DNA from: Bacillota bacterium
GTDB lineage: Bacteria; Bacillota; Clostridia; Saccharofermentanales; UBA5734
Direction of reading: 5' to 3'
Length of the DNA stretch: 11,570 bases
NCBI GenBank assembly: GCA_023438965.1
Contig: JAEXPB010000152.1
Span: 1 to 11,570 of the forward strand
A program made the position numbers and the translations under genes. Below the pieces are notes generated by a model. The model saw only the letters and a program-made list of their open reading frames with translations. It had not been told where the DNA came from and searched no databases. Positions 1 through 7,282 of the stretch are shown piece by piece. How positions within the stretch are numbered: position 1 is the first letter of the stretch; the number at the start of each line of letters is the position of its first letter.

Positions 1-950
1 GCTTGCTTCCGGCAGGCAAGGACGAGATTCTGATAAAAGAGGCCAGAGGCGTCGGGAACTTGCGGCAGGATTTGGTGCTCAATTTGTTCCGGACGCAGCG
101 GGGCCATGGTGCGGCTGGTGCCGACCAGCGGATCAACACCCTCGGAGACGACGACATTGGCTTGTTTCTTGATCCGGGAAACCCGGGCGTTCCGGGCTGA
201 GAAATCGTCAATCTTCATTGTGCCGGAATCACCGTAAACGAACCAGCGCGGCAGCTTTTCCAAGGCGAATACGCCACATTCCACATGGGCGGATGCCTGA
301 TCGTCGAAAACCATTTCCAGCCGGAAGTAGTCGTCGACCAATGGCGTGTTGACCGACCAGCACTGGGCGAAAATCCGGGTCACCTGGCGGCCGTCAAACA
401 ACTGGAGCAGTTGGTCAACCTGGTGAACGCCCCAGTCGTATAGCATGCCGCCGCCATAGGCAGGGTCGGCCCGCCAGCCAAAAACAATACCGCGTTCGCC
501 AAGAACACGCGATTCAACCGCAATCGGCTTGCCCAGCAGGCCGTCGGAGATAGTCTGCTTCAGCAGCAGAAAATCGGCGTCCCAGCGGCGATTTTGGTGG
601 ACCGTGAACAAATTGCCGGTTTCCCGGGCGACAGCGATGATTTCATCCAGTTCGGCGGTGTTCAGGGTGACCGGCTTCTCGCAAAGCACGTTCTTGCCGG
701 CGCGCAGCGCCTCGATGGCCAGATCTTTATGATACTGGTTCGGTGTTGCGATGACGACCAGATCCAGGTCCTCTTGCTTGAGGAAAGCCTGGCGGTCGGC
801 GAAGAAAGCCAGGCCGGCGGCCTCAGCCGCATCCTGCTTGCCAGCGTCAATGTCGTGCACCGATGTTATCGTCAGGCCATCAGTCGCTTGCGCTTTTTGC
901 AAATGGCAGTTGCCCATATAACCAAATCCAAGAATACCAGCCTTAATCAT
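1..950 (-). CDS. Gfo/Idh/MocA family NAD(P)-dependent oxidoreductase, C-terminus cut by window edge
   Basis: This gene encodes a sugar or polyol dehydrogenase-type protein of the Gfo/Idh/MocA family, which oxidises a hydroxyl with NAD(P). About 316 residues are visible and there is no stop before the window edge; family members usually have 330-400. The N-terminus MIKAGILGFGYMG is a Rossmann fold with GxGxxG-type glycines at residues 8-13. The family hallmark CEKPVTLN carries E91-K92-P93, where the lysine is normally catalytic. YDWGVHQVDQ (residues 171-180) supplies the usual Asp and His of the active site. The start at 950 has GAGG nine bases upstream. An in-frame ATG at 965, with AAGGA ten bases upstream, would add MRFAF and cannot be excluded. 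No signal peptide is seen, so it is probably cytosolic. It diverges from the FAD-dependent oxidoreductase gene, and the pair may act on the same sugar. The substrate is unknown. Confidence 0.93.
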   Translation of the reverse strand, partial: MIKAGILGFGYMGNCHLQKAQATDGLTITSVHDIDAGKQDAAEAAGLAFFADRQAFLKQEDLDLVVIATPNQYHKDLAIEALRAGKNVLCEKPVTLNTAELDEIIAVARETGNLFTVHQNRRWDADFLLLKQTISDGLLGKPIAVESRVLGERGIVFGWRADPAYGGGMLYDWGVHQVDQLLQLFDGRQVTRIFAQCWSVNTPLVDDYFRLEMVFDDQASAHVECGVFALEKLPRWFVYGDSGTMKIDDFSARNARVSRIKKQANVVVSEGVDPLVGTSRTMAPLRPEQIEHQILPQVPDASGLFYQNLVLACRKQ

Positions 951-984
951 GAAAGCGAACCTCATTTCTAGATTTTCCTTGACA

Positions 985-1014
985 ATTTTACGCCCTGCGG
1001 CTGGTAAAAGGCAA
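985..1014 (-). promoter_or_regulatory. Putative promoter of the Gfo/Idh/MocA gene
   Basis: On the minus strand TTGCCT (1009-1014, 4 of 6 consensus bases) and TAAAAT (985-990, 5 of 6) are separated by 18 bases. They sit just upstream of the two candidate start codons at 965 and 950. The match is moderate and no operator was recognised. Confidence 0.4.
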
Positions 1015-1163
1015 GGGCGGAAGCCTCTGCCTGGCCACCCAAAATGCAGATTCATCCCATTTTCAGGCCTGTTTCGCTAATATTTGATAAAAGTCGACAG
1101 ATTTATGCTATTTGTAACGCCAGCCGGCCAAGGCGAATTTTCGAATTCTGCCACGCCAAGCCA

Positions 1164-1225
1164 TGCTATACTGAGAAGGTACGAGCCAATGCAAAAAAAC
1201 GATATCAGCTGACTTAAGCAGGAGG
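1164..1225 (+). promoter_or_regulatory. Extended -10 promoter and ribosome binding site of the FAD oxidoreductase gene
   Basis: TGCTATACT (1164-1172) matches an extended -10 element (TGnTATAAT with one mismatch), and no good -35 lies 17 bases upstream. AGGAGG (1220-1225) lies eight bases before the ATG at 1234. A perfect inverted repeat, GAATT-ttcg-AATTC (1135-1148), lies about where the -35 region would be and could be a regulator site; that part is inference. Confidence 0.5.
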
Positions 1226-1233
1226 ACAAACGG

Positions 1234-2607
1234 ATGGGCAGCGAATATAGACAACAGATCGGGCGAACCATCGCGACAGATGTCGTTGTGTGCGGCGGCG
1301 GCTGCGCCGGATTTGCGGCCGCCCTGGCCTGTGCCCGGCTCGGCGTGCGCACCGTGCTGCTGGAGAAGACGCAAATGATCGGCGGCACAGCTACCGCCGG
1401 CCTGGTTGGACCATTCATGACCTCCTTTGACGGCCGGGGGGAACGCCAGATTGTCAAAGGCCTGTTTGACGAGATGGTAACCCGGCTGGAAGCGCGCGGC
1501 GGTGCCGTCCATCCCGGCAAAACCGGTGATGGCTCCGCATACGGCTGCTATTATCAGGGATACACCCGACGGCACAATAATGTCACGCCCTTCCGCTCGG
1601 ACATGCTCCAGCTCTTGCTGCTGGACATGCTCAACGAGGCTGGCGTGGAATTGCTGATCAATTTCACGGTCATCGATGTGGCCCGGAACGGTGAACAGGT
1701 CACCGGCGTGATCGGGCATGACGGCAGTGAACTGCGCCAATACGCAGCCAAGGTGGTGATTGACTGCACAGGCGATGCCTTGGTCTGCTACAAGGCAAAT
1801 GCCGTACGCCCGGAGTGTCTGGCCCCGGACTATGCGGTTCAGCCGATGACGACCTTTTTTTCCGTTTATGGCGTCGATGATGCGCAGATCGACCAATACA
1901 TCACCGAGCATCCGGAGGAACGGGGCATGCTCTTTCGGCATCAAATTGAGCAGGCCATGGCCGCGGGCGAGTATCCGATTCCCCGAAATAAAATCGGCAT
2001 GCACAAGGGCAGCAACGCCGGTGAATGGAAGATGAACTGCACCCGCATCCAGGGACTGAATCCACTGGACCCGGCCGACCTGACGACCGCCTACTGGACC
2101 GGCTTGCGGCAGATATTCTTCCTGATGGATTTTCTGAAAACGCTGCCCGGACTGGCCAATGTCCAGCTGAAAGAAATCGCCCCCCGGCTAGGAATCCGGG
2201 AATCCCGGCGCCTGGACGGCGCATATAGCCTGGAGACGGCGGATCTGATCGAGCCGCCGCGGGTTTTTACCGACACGATCGCCCTGGGCAGCTTCCTGCT
2301 CGACCTGCATCCGTCCAGCGGTTCGCGCGCCGGCATCGATGAACGGCCAATCGTTGCGAACTGCTTCCAGATACCTTATCGCGTGCTGCTGCCGCGCACG
2401 ATCGACGGACTGCTGGCCGCCGGCCGCTGCGTCAGCGCATCCCGCGACGCGCTGTCCTCGATCCGCGTGATGCCGCAGGCGTTTGCTATGGGCGAGGCGG
2501 CAGGAACAGCCGCCGCGCTCTGCTGCCGGAGAAACCGGCAGCCGCGCAGCCTGGACACAGCTGAACTCCAAGCGCAGCTGCAGGCGCAAGGCGCTGTCAT
2601 CGCCTGA
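1234..2607 (+). CDS. FAD-dependent oxidoreductase (FAD_oxidored-like family)
   Basis: This is a 457-residue flavoprotein. The N-terminal dinucleotide-binding fold has GGGCAG at residues 21-26 (the GxGxxG pattern), with E44 ending the second strand as the expected ribose-binding acid. IGGTATAGLV (49-58) follows, the typical FAD-contacting loop of this family. The C-terminus has the second FAD signature, GLLAAGRCVS near residues 392-401 and PQAFAMGEAAGTAAA near 414-428. Proteins of this type are often found in carbohydrate-degradation loci of anaerobes, but few have a proven reaction, so the substrate is not assigned. No signal peptide or membrane segment is visible, so cytoplasmic location is likely. 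AGGAGG eight bases upstream supports the start. The gene has its own promoter, diverges from the Gfo/Idh/MocA gene, and ends three bases before the stop of the convergent glycosidase-like gene. Confidence 0.9.
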   Translation: MGSEYRQQIGRTIATDVVVCGGGCAGFAAALACARLGVRTVLLEKTQMIGGTATAGLVGPFMTSFDGRGERQIVKGLFDEMVTRLEARGGAVHPGKTGDGSAYGCYYQGYTRRHNNVTPFRSDMLQLLLLDMLNEAGVELLINFTVIDVARNGEQVTGVIGHDGSELRQYAAKVVIDCTGDALVCYKANAVRPECLAPDYAVQPMTTFFSVYGVDDAQIDQYITEHPEERGMLFRHQIEQAMAAGEYPIPRNKIGMHKGSNAGEWKMNCTRIQGLNPLDPADLTTAYWTGLRQIFFLMDFLKTLPGLANVQLKEIAPRLGIRESRRLDGAYSLETADLIEPPRVFTDTIALGSFLLDLHPSSGSRAGIDERPIVANCFQIPYRVLLPRTIDGLLAAGRCVSASRDALSSIRVMPQAFAMGEAAGTAAALCCRRNRQPRSLDTAELQAQLQAQGAVIA

Positions 2608-2610
2608 CGC

Positions 2611-4752
2611 CTATTCGATCCGAACACCTGTTTCAGCGTCGAAAACAGCGGTGGTCATCGGCGCAAGCCCGGTCGTCACCGTATGACCCGAGCGAAGCCG
2701 GAGTGTCAGGACCTCGTCTTCAACCGCGGTGATCACGACCAGACCACTGCCGGCGAGGATGGTTTCGCCGCCGTCGCTGTAAACATGCGCACCGGCAAGT
2801 CGAAAGAGTTCGCGCAGGATGCCGGCATGCAGGGGCGGCAGGCTGAAGAACCAGGCGGTGGAATCGGGCAGCCGCCTGCAGGCTGCCGCGGGAATACCGC
2901 TTTCCGGGAAAATGCCGACCAGTTGGGTATCCGGAGATTGGGCGACCGGATTGACCGGCAAATCCGGAACGAACATCGGATCGAAAGGTTCCTTGACTGA
3001 AAAGGAAAGCGCGGGAAGCAGCGTGCCGCAAGACCGGAAGGAGAAGCCGACGGCCGCCTTCTTTACCTTGATGCCGGTCAGACCGCTGATATTGTCCGCA
3101 GCAGAGCGCCATTCATCAAAATAGCCGGCAGCGTGAATCCAGACCAGATGCCGGTCCCCCCGGGCGATCGTGTCCCGGATGAACCGGCGCCGGCAGGCAT
3201 CCATCTGTACCGTGTTGACAAAAACAACGCATTTATAGACTGACCAGTCGACGTTCCGGATATCGTGCAGATAGATGCAGTCGTAAGCCACCCCGGTGTG
3301 GCCCAGGGTATCCAGCAGCCGTTCCTCGATTTCGCGGCTGGCCAGAGCATTGTGCGGCATATAATAATAGGCATCTGTATCGAAGATCAGGGCCACGTCG
3401 GCTGTTGGCCGAAAAGGCGACAGCGCATATTTTTCACCGATCCGGTAAAGCCGACGCACCTCCGAGAGCAGCTCGGGATGATCCCACCAGCCGCTTTTGC
3501 GGTAAATATTGCTAGGCAGGAGACGATGATCATAGTACCAGCAGCCCATGCCGTGAGTGATGCTTTCCAGGACATCCCGGCGCAGCAAGGCGATGGATTC
3601 GCGGCGATGGGCGGGATCACCGCCGACGAAATCACCGGTGCCGATCGGATGCTGGTCCATTTCGGTCAGCCAGAGGAGACCGTTCAGCCGCGCCGACTCG
3701 TGCAGGCCGCGCGAAACGCTTACCCCCCTGATGCAGCGGGTAGCTGTAAAATAGGGGAAGGGCGCGCACAGGAAATCGACGGCACCTGACTGATACAGCG
3801 TATCCACCTCGAGATGGCCGCCGATCGTCGCATAAAGACCCCGGCAGGAACCGAAGAAATAACCGTAGAACGATCCGATCAGCACCGGCCGGTTCCAGCT
3901 TTGCCGGACAATCCGGCAGAAATGGATGATCGCTTCGGGCACGGTCAGCTGCAGGCACTTGAGCGAATCCATGGCGGCGTGTTCGGCGGCCGGATCGCGG
4001 AACATACCGTCGCTGCCGGCAAACCGGGTATCGGGCGGTGACAGCTCCGCCCGATCGCAGCACGCGCCCGGATCATGCCAGGCAAGCTGCAGCGCGGCGT
4101 CAGAACCATACTTTTCGGTCAGAAAGCGACGAAAACGGCGCTGCATGGGGGCACTGTAATCAGGGTTATAACCGGTGCCCCAGTGATGCCATTCGCCATA
4201 AACACCGCAGGCGATCTGAATGCCGATGACCCGGCAGCCTTCCGGTGAAGCCGCGAGCCGGCGGCAAGCCTCACCCAGCATGATGCCGGCATCGGCCAGC
4301 CATTTCTCCGAGGCGAGGCTGACGCGCATCCGGTTATCATAATCGTTGGCAATCAGACGTTCGAATTCACCGGTGTCGATGGCGGACGCGCTGCCGTAAA
4401 CCACCAGTTCATCCGGATTGTCGCGCATCCACCAATAGGGTGCGTTGACATGCAGGCGAATGAAAATCTCAGCGTCCGGATTGGCCGCCAGGGCGCCGGC
4501 GATTTCTGAAGTCAGAAAGTCGAGATCCAAATCGCCGGTTTTGCGCCAGCCGGTCAGCAAAGCGGCATCGATCTGCACAAGATTCATCCCCTGGGCGGCA
4601 AAAAGGCCGATATTGCGCTGGGCTTGCGCCGTCGCTGTCTTCGATGCGGGGATGTCGCTCAGGGCATAAACCAGGGGTACGCGCGGCCGGCCATCAACGT
4701 AAATCATCGGGCGTCCGCTTACCAGGCGGATTTCAGCTGATAAAGGCTGCAT
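2611..4752 (-). CDS. GH42-like (clan GH-A type) glycoside hydrolase, putative
   Basis: This 713-residue protein has an apparent TIM-barrel catalytic region (about residues 20-440), then a Rossmann-like segment starting ADVALIFDTDAYYYM (from 451), like the beta-galactosidase trimerisation domain of GH42, and a small C-terminal beta region. Candidate catalytic acids are E187 in GVYGEWHHWG at the end of a fourth-strand-like segment and E364 in LLWLTEMDQ at a seventh-strand-like position. This two-glutamate layout is typical of clan GH-A retaining enzymes. Unusually, the acid/base candidate is preceded by Gly, where clan members normally have Asn-Glu. The layout is recognised by eye, so exact family and substrate are open. 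No signal peptide is seen, so it probably cleaves an imported glycoside. The start at 4752 is backed by an extended Shine-Dalgarno and a good promoter. It converges on the FAD oxidoreductase gene with a 3-base gap. Confidence 0.75.
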   Translation of the reverse strand: MQPLSAEIRLVSGRPMIYVDGRPRVPLVYALSDIPASKTATAQAQRNIGLFAAQGMNLVQIDAALLTGWRKTGDLDLDFLTSEIAGALAANPDAEIFIRLHVNAPYWWMRDNPDELVVYGSASAIDTGEFERLIANDYDNRMRVSLASEKWLADAGIMLGEACRRLAASPEGCRVIGIQIACGVYGEWHHWGTGYNPDYSAPMQRRFRRFLTEKYGSDAALQLAWHDPGACCDRAELSPPDTRFAGSDGMFRDPAAEHAAMDSLKCLQLTVPEAIIHFCRIVRQSWNRPVLIGSFYGYFFGSCRGLYATIGGHLEVDTLYQSGAVDFLCAPFPYFTATRCIRGVSVSRGLHESARLNGLLWLTEMDQHPIGTGDFVGGDPAHRRESIALLRRDVLESITHGMGCWYYDHRLLPSNIYRKSGWWDHPELLSEVRRLYRIGEKYALSPFRPTADVALIFDTDAYYYMPHNALASREIEERLLDTLGHTGVAYDCIYLHDIRNVDWSVYKCVVFVNTVQMDACRRRFIRDTIARGDRHLVWIHAAGYFDEWRSAADNISGLTGIKVKKAAVGFSFRSCGTLLPALSFSVKEPFDPMFVPDLPVNPVAQSPDTQLVGIFPESGIPAAACRRLPDSTAWFFSLPPLHAGILRELFRLAGAHVYSDGGETILAGSGLVVITAVEDEVLTLRLRSGHTVTTGLAPMTTAVFDAETGVRIE

Positions 4753-4755
4753 GCA

Positions 4756-4804
4756 GGATCACCTCCGCTACAAGGATTATCGCATGGGTGCCGAATGCTG
4801 TCCA
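4756..4804 (-). promoter_or_regulatory. Promoter and extended Shine-Dalgarno of the glycosidase-like gene
   Basis: On the minus strand TGGACA (4799-4804, 5 of 6) and GATAAT (4776-4781, 5 of 6) are 17 bases apart, with TG one base before the -10. GGAGGTGATCC (4756-4766) follows, nearly a full complement of the 16S rRNA 3' end, five bases or so before the ATG. This implies a short leader and strong translation start. The promoter is back to back with the rtcB promoter. Confidence 0.65.
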
Positions 4805-4833
4805 CCCGGTGATCCGGCCTAGTCTCTGCGGCG

Positions 4834-4842
4834 TGCTATAAT
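4834..4842 (+). promoter_or_regulatory. Extended -10 promoter of rtcB
   Basis: TGCTATAAT is a perfect extended -10 element (TGn followed by TATAAT at 4837-4842). The hexamer 17 bases upstream (CCGGCC) is not a -35 box, as is usual when an extended -10 is present. The leader to the ATG would be about 65 bases. AGGTGGTG (4900-4907) is the ribosome binding site, eight bases before the start. Confidence 0.6.
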
Positions 4843-4915
4843 AGAGGCAGCAGGATACATGACCTCGCGTGCATTCAAGGATCAGGAAATCCGGCAGTCA
4901 GGTGGTGAATAAGAC

Positions 4916-6016
4916 ATGCGGATTTTAGAAGGGCGCTACAACAGCGCCAAAGTGTTTACCGACACCCTCGAGCCGGAGGCGGAAGAACAGATCGTCCGTC
5001 TGCTGGACCAGCCCTTTGCCGCTGCCAGTAAAATCCGGATCATGCCGGATACCCATGCCGGCGCCGGCTGCACAATCGGGACAACGATGACCATCGCCGA
5101 CAAGGTGGTGCCCAACCTGGTTGGCGTCGACATTGGCTGCGGCATGGAAACCGTGATCCTGCAGGACAGCCGGCTGGAGCTGCACCAATTGGACCGCTTC
5201 ATCCATGCGGCCATTCCCGGCGGTTTCGACATTCGCGACCGCGCCCATCCCTATCTGAAGGAAATCGACCTGGATCAACTGCGCTGCCGCAAGGCGATCA
5301 ATCTGAAACGCGCCGAGCTCAGCATTGGCACCCTGGGTGGCGGCAACCATTTCATCGAAGCCGACCGGGACGAGCAGGACCGGCTCTATATCGTCGTGCA
5401 CACCGGCAGCCGCAACCTGGGCAAGCAGACCGCCGAATTTTACCAGCATGAAGCGGCGCGCCGACTGGCCGGCCACGGCGTCGAGAAATCGCTGGCCTAC
5501 TGCGAAGGGCAGCTCTTCGATGATTATCTGCATGACATGTCGATCATCCAGCAATATGCCGACTTGAACCGCAAGGCGATCATGCAGGAAATCCTGCGCG
5601 GCCTCAATCTCAAGGTGGCCGACCGGTGGACCACAATCCACAACTACATCGACCTGCAGGCGATGATCCTGCGCAAGGGCGCGATCTCAGCCCGGGCCGG
5701 GGAGCGGGTGTTGATCCCGATCAACATGCGGGATGGCAGCCTGATTTGCTTCGGCAAGGGCAATAACGACTGGAACCAGTCTGCGCCGCACGGCGCCGGC
5801 CGTCTGATGAGTCGCACGAAAGCCCGGCAGGTGATCACGCTGCACGCCTACCAGGCCAGCATGGCGGGCATCTATTCGAGCACCGTCAACGCCAGCACCC
5901 TGGATGAGGCAGCATTCGCATACAAGCCAATCGATGAAATAATCCGCAATATCGCCGAATCGGTTGAAATCGTCCGGCAGATCCATCCGATCTACAATTT
6001 TAAGGCGGCCGAATAG
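4916..6016 (+). CDS. rtcB: RtcB-family RNA ligase (3'-phosphate / 2',3'-cyclic phosphate to 5'-OH)
   Basis: RtcB joins RNA 3'-phosphate or 2',3'-cyclic phosphate ends to 5'-hydroxyl ends, using GTP and Mn2+, through a GMP-histidine intermediate. All hallmark motifs are present in this 366-residue protein: PDTHAGAGCTIG (44-55), VGVDIGCGM with D72 and C75 as metal ligands, GGGNHFIE with N144 and H145, VVHTGSRNLG with H162, IHNYID with H242, and APHGAGRLMSR with H292 as the expected guanylylated nucleophile. It is shorter than the roughly 400-480 residues of the best-studied RtcBs, so it belongs with the short bacterial forms, but no motif is lost. No archease, RtcA or RtcR gene is nearby. The gene stands alone with its own promoter among carbohydrate genes, and its last 25 bases overlap the 3' end of the convergent dehydratase gene. 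RNA repair after ribotoxin damage is a likely role by family. The physiological substrate here is unknown. Confidence 0.95.
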   Translation: MRILEGRYNSAKVFTDTLEPEAEEQIVRLLDQPFAAASKIRIMPDTHAGAGCTIGTTMTIADKVVPNLVGVDIGCGMETVILQDSRLELHQLDRFIHAAIPGGFDIRDRAHPYLKEIDLDQLRCRKAINLKRAELSIGTLGGGNHFIEADRDEQDRLYIVVHTGSRNLGKQTAEFYQHEAARRLAGHGVEKSLAYCEGQLFDDYLHDMSIIQQYADLNRKAIMQEILRGLNLKVADRWTTIHNYIDLQAMILRKGAISARAGERVLIPINMRDGSLICFGKGNNDWNQSAPHGAGRLMSRTKARQVITLHAYQASMAGIYSSTVNASTLDEAAFAYKPIDEIIRNIAESVEIVRQIHPIYNFKAAE

Positions 6017-7212
6017 GCTCTGCCCTGCGGACGCTCGGCGCCGATGCGCTTAAAGTAGTAGACCGTGTCGTCCTTGGGCCGGATGTCGGTCAGCGTGCCG
6101 GTATAGTGGCGCAGGTTGATCGGCCGGTAAGGTCGCTGGAGGACTTCCTCCTCGTTGACTTCGATGCCCAGGCCCGGCTTGTCCGGGATCAGGATGAAGC
6201 CGTCGCGGTACTGCACTGCCTCGTCGGTGATTTTGGCGCGGAAAGAACCGTCGGTCAGCATGATCTCGTGGATCAGGAAATTTGGCACGCAGGCTGCCAG
6301 TTGGAGGATGCAGGCATTGGAGACCGGACCGCTCGGATTGTGGAAGGAGACCGGGATATGCTTGGCCTCGGCCATGGCCGCGATCTTCTTGGCCTCCATG
6401 ATGCCGCCGGTGTGGAAGACATCCGGCTGGGCGATGTCCAGGGCGTTCTTGCTGAAAGCCTCCTGGAAGCCGTACTTGGTGTAGATCCGCTCGCCGGCGG
6501 CGATCGGGACGACCGACTTGTCGCGCACCCAGGCCAGGGAGTCCAGGTTGTCCGGCGGCACCGGCTCCTCCAGGAACATCGGCTTGAACGGCGCCAGTTC
6601 GCGGGAGATCTGGACGGCGGTGGTCGGGTTGAAGCGGCCGTGGCACTCGATCAGCAGGTCGATGCGCGAGCCGACGGCGGCGCGGACAGCGCCGACGATC
6701 GCGACGGCGCGTTCCATATCTTCATTCGAGATGGTCATGTGCGCCTTGCCGAAAGGATCCCACTTGATCGCCTGGACACCCAGGGCGACGGTCTCCCGGG
6801 CCTTGGCTGCGAAGTCCTCCGGTGTGCGGGCGCCGGTGAACCAGGCGTTGGCGTACATCTTGACCTCGTCGCGCATGCGGCCGCCGAGCAGGTTGTAGAT
6901 CGGCGTATTGAAGAACTTGCCGACGATGTCCCACATCGCCATCTCGATGCCACTCAGGGCGGACATGAAGACCGGGCCGCCTTTCCAATAGGAATCGCGG
7001 TAAACCTCGAACCACATCTTCTCGATGTCCAGCGGGCTGCGGCCGAGAATCAGCCGCTTCAAGTCCTCGACGCAGCCGGCGAGAGCCATCTCGCGGGTGC
7101 CCAGCGAGGCTTCGCCCCAGCCATGCAGACCTTCGTCGGTCTCGACCTTGATGAAGGTCCAGTTGGTGCGAAAAGCATCCATGGTGAAGGTCTTGATATC
7201 GGTGATTTTCAA
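5992..7212 (-). CDS. Sugar-acid (aldonate) dehydratase of the mandelate racemase/enolase superfamily
   Basis: The enzyme should remove water from an aldonate to give a 2-keto-3-deoxy sugar acid, using Mg2+. Numbered from the TTG start (406 residues), metal ligands are E189 in IECHGRF, E215 in FLEEP and E241 in GERIY. H191 follows the first ligand. The general base pair is H291 (VSFHNPSG) with D264 (QPD). WEDP-like KWDPFGK near 150-156 and the CHGRFNP segment resemble archaeal gluconate dehydratase and DgoD-type galactonate dehydratases, and the exact sugar acid is not decided. The longest reading frame begins at a GTG (7221), but that codon overlaps the ribosome binding site. AGGAGG (7221-7226) lies eight bases before TTG at 7212, giving MKITDIK, which fits the DgoD N-terminus. 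It is the last gene of the SDR-aldolase-dehydratase operon. Confidence 0.92.
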   Translation of the reverse strand: MKITDIKTFTMDAFRTNWTFIKVETDEGLHGWGEASLGTREMALAGCVEDLKRLILGRSPLDIEKMWFEVYRDSYWKGGPVFMSALSGIEMAMWDIVGKFFNTPIYNLLGGRMRDEVKMYANAWFTGARTPEDFAAKARETVALGVQAIKWDPFGKAHMTISNEDMERAVAIVGAVRAAVGSRIDLLIECHGRFNPTTAVQISRELAPFKPMFLEEPVPPDNLDSLAWVRDKSVVPIAAGERIYTKYGFQEAFSKNALDIAQPDVFHTGGIMEAKKIAAMAEAKHIPVSFHNPSGPVSNACILQLAACVPNFLIHEIMLTDGSFRAKITDEAVQYRDGFILIPDKPGLGIEVNEEEVLQRPYRPINLRHYTGTLTDIRPKDDTVYYFKRIGAERPQGRAYSAALKL

Positions 7213-7220
7213 AGCGGCCA

Positions 7221-7226
7221 CCTCCT
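7221..7226 (-). promoter_or_regulatory. Ribosome binding site that fixes the dehydratase start at TTG 7212
   Basis: AGGAGG on the minus strand is spaced eight bases from TTG (7212-7210). The upstream in-frame GTG (7221-7219) begins with the last base of this motif and cannot be served by it. The TTG start removes three residues from the longest frame. Confidence 0.8.
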
Positions 7227-7248
7227 GAAAATAGAAAAATCAAACAAT

Positions 7249-7275
7249 GCCGGCCGTCGGCTGAATCAGGCCGGC
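7249..7275 (-). terminator. Intergenic GC hairpin with T-rich 3' flank between aldolase and dehydratase genes
   Basis: Arms GCCGGCC (7249-7255) and GGCCGGC (7269-7275) pair perfectly around a 13-base loop. In the direction of transcription the stem is followed after four bases by a T-rich run (TTTGATTTTTC). It fills much of the 70-base gap inside the operon. It could act as a leaky terminator or an RNA-processing or stabilising stem that sets dehydratase expression apart from the two upstream genes. The T tract is not continuous, so full termination is doubtful. Confidence 0.45.
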
Positions 7276-7282
7276 GAGCGGT

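Noticed and set aside
1108..2004. 298-codon minus-strand open frame opposite the FAD oxidoreductase gene
   Set aside because: It overlaps the FAD-binding region of a well supported gene and shows no family signature.
4916..6016. RtcB as part of a new anti-phage or RNA-repair operon
   Set aside because: No partner gene (nuclease, archease, RtcA, RtcR) is adjacent in the same direction; its neighbours are sugar genes on the opposite strand.
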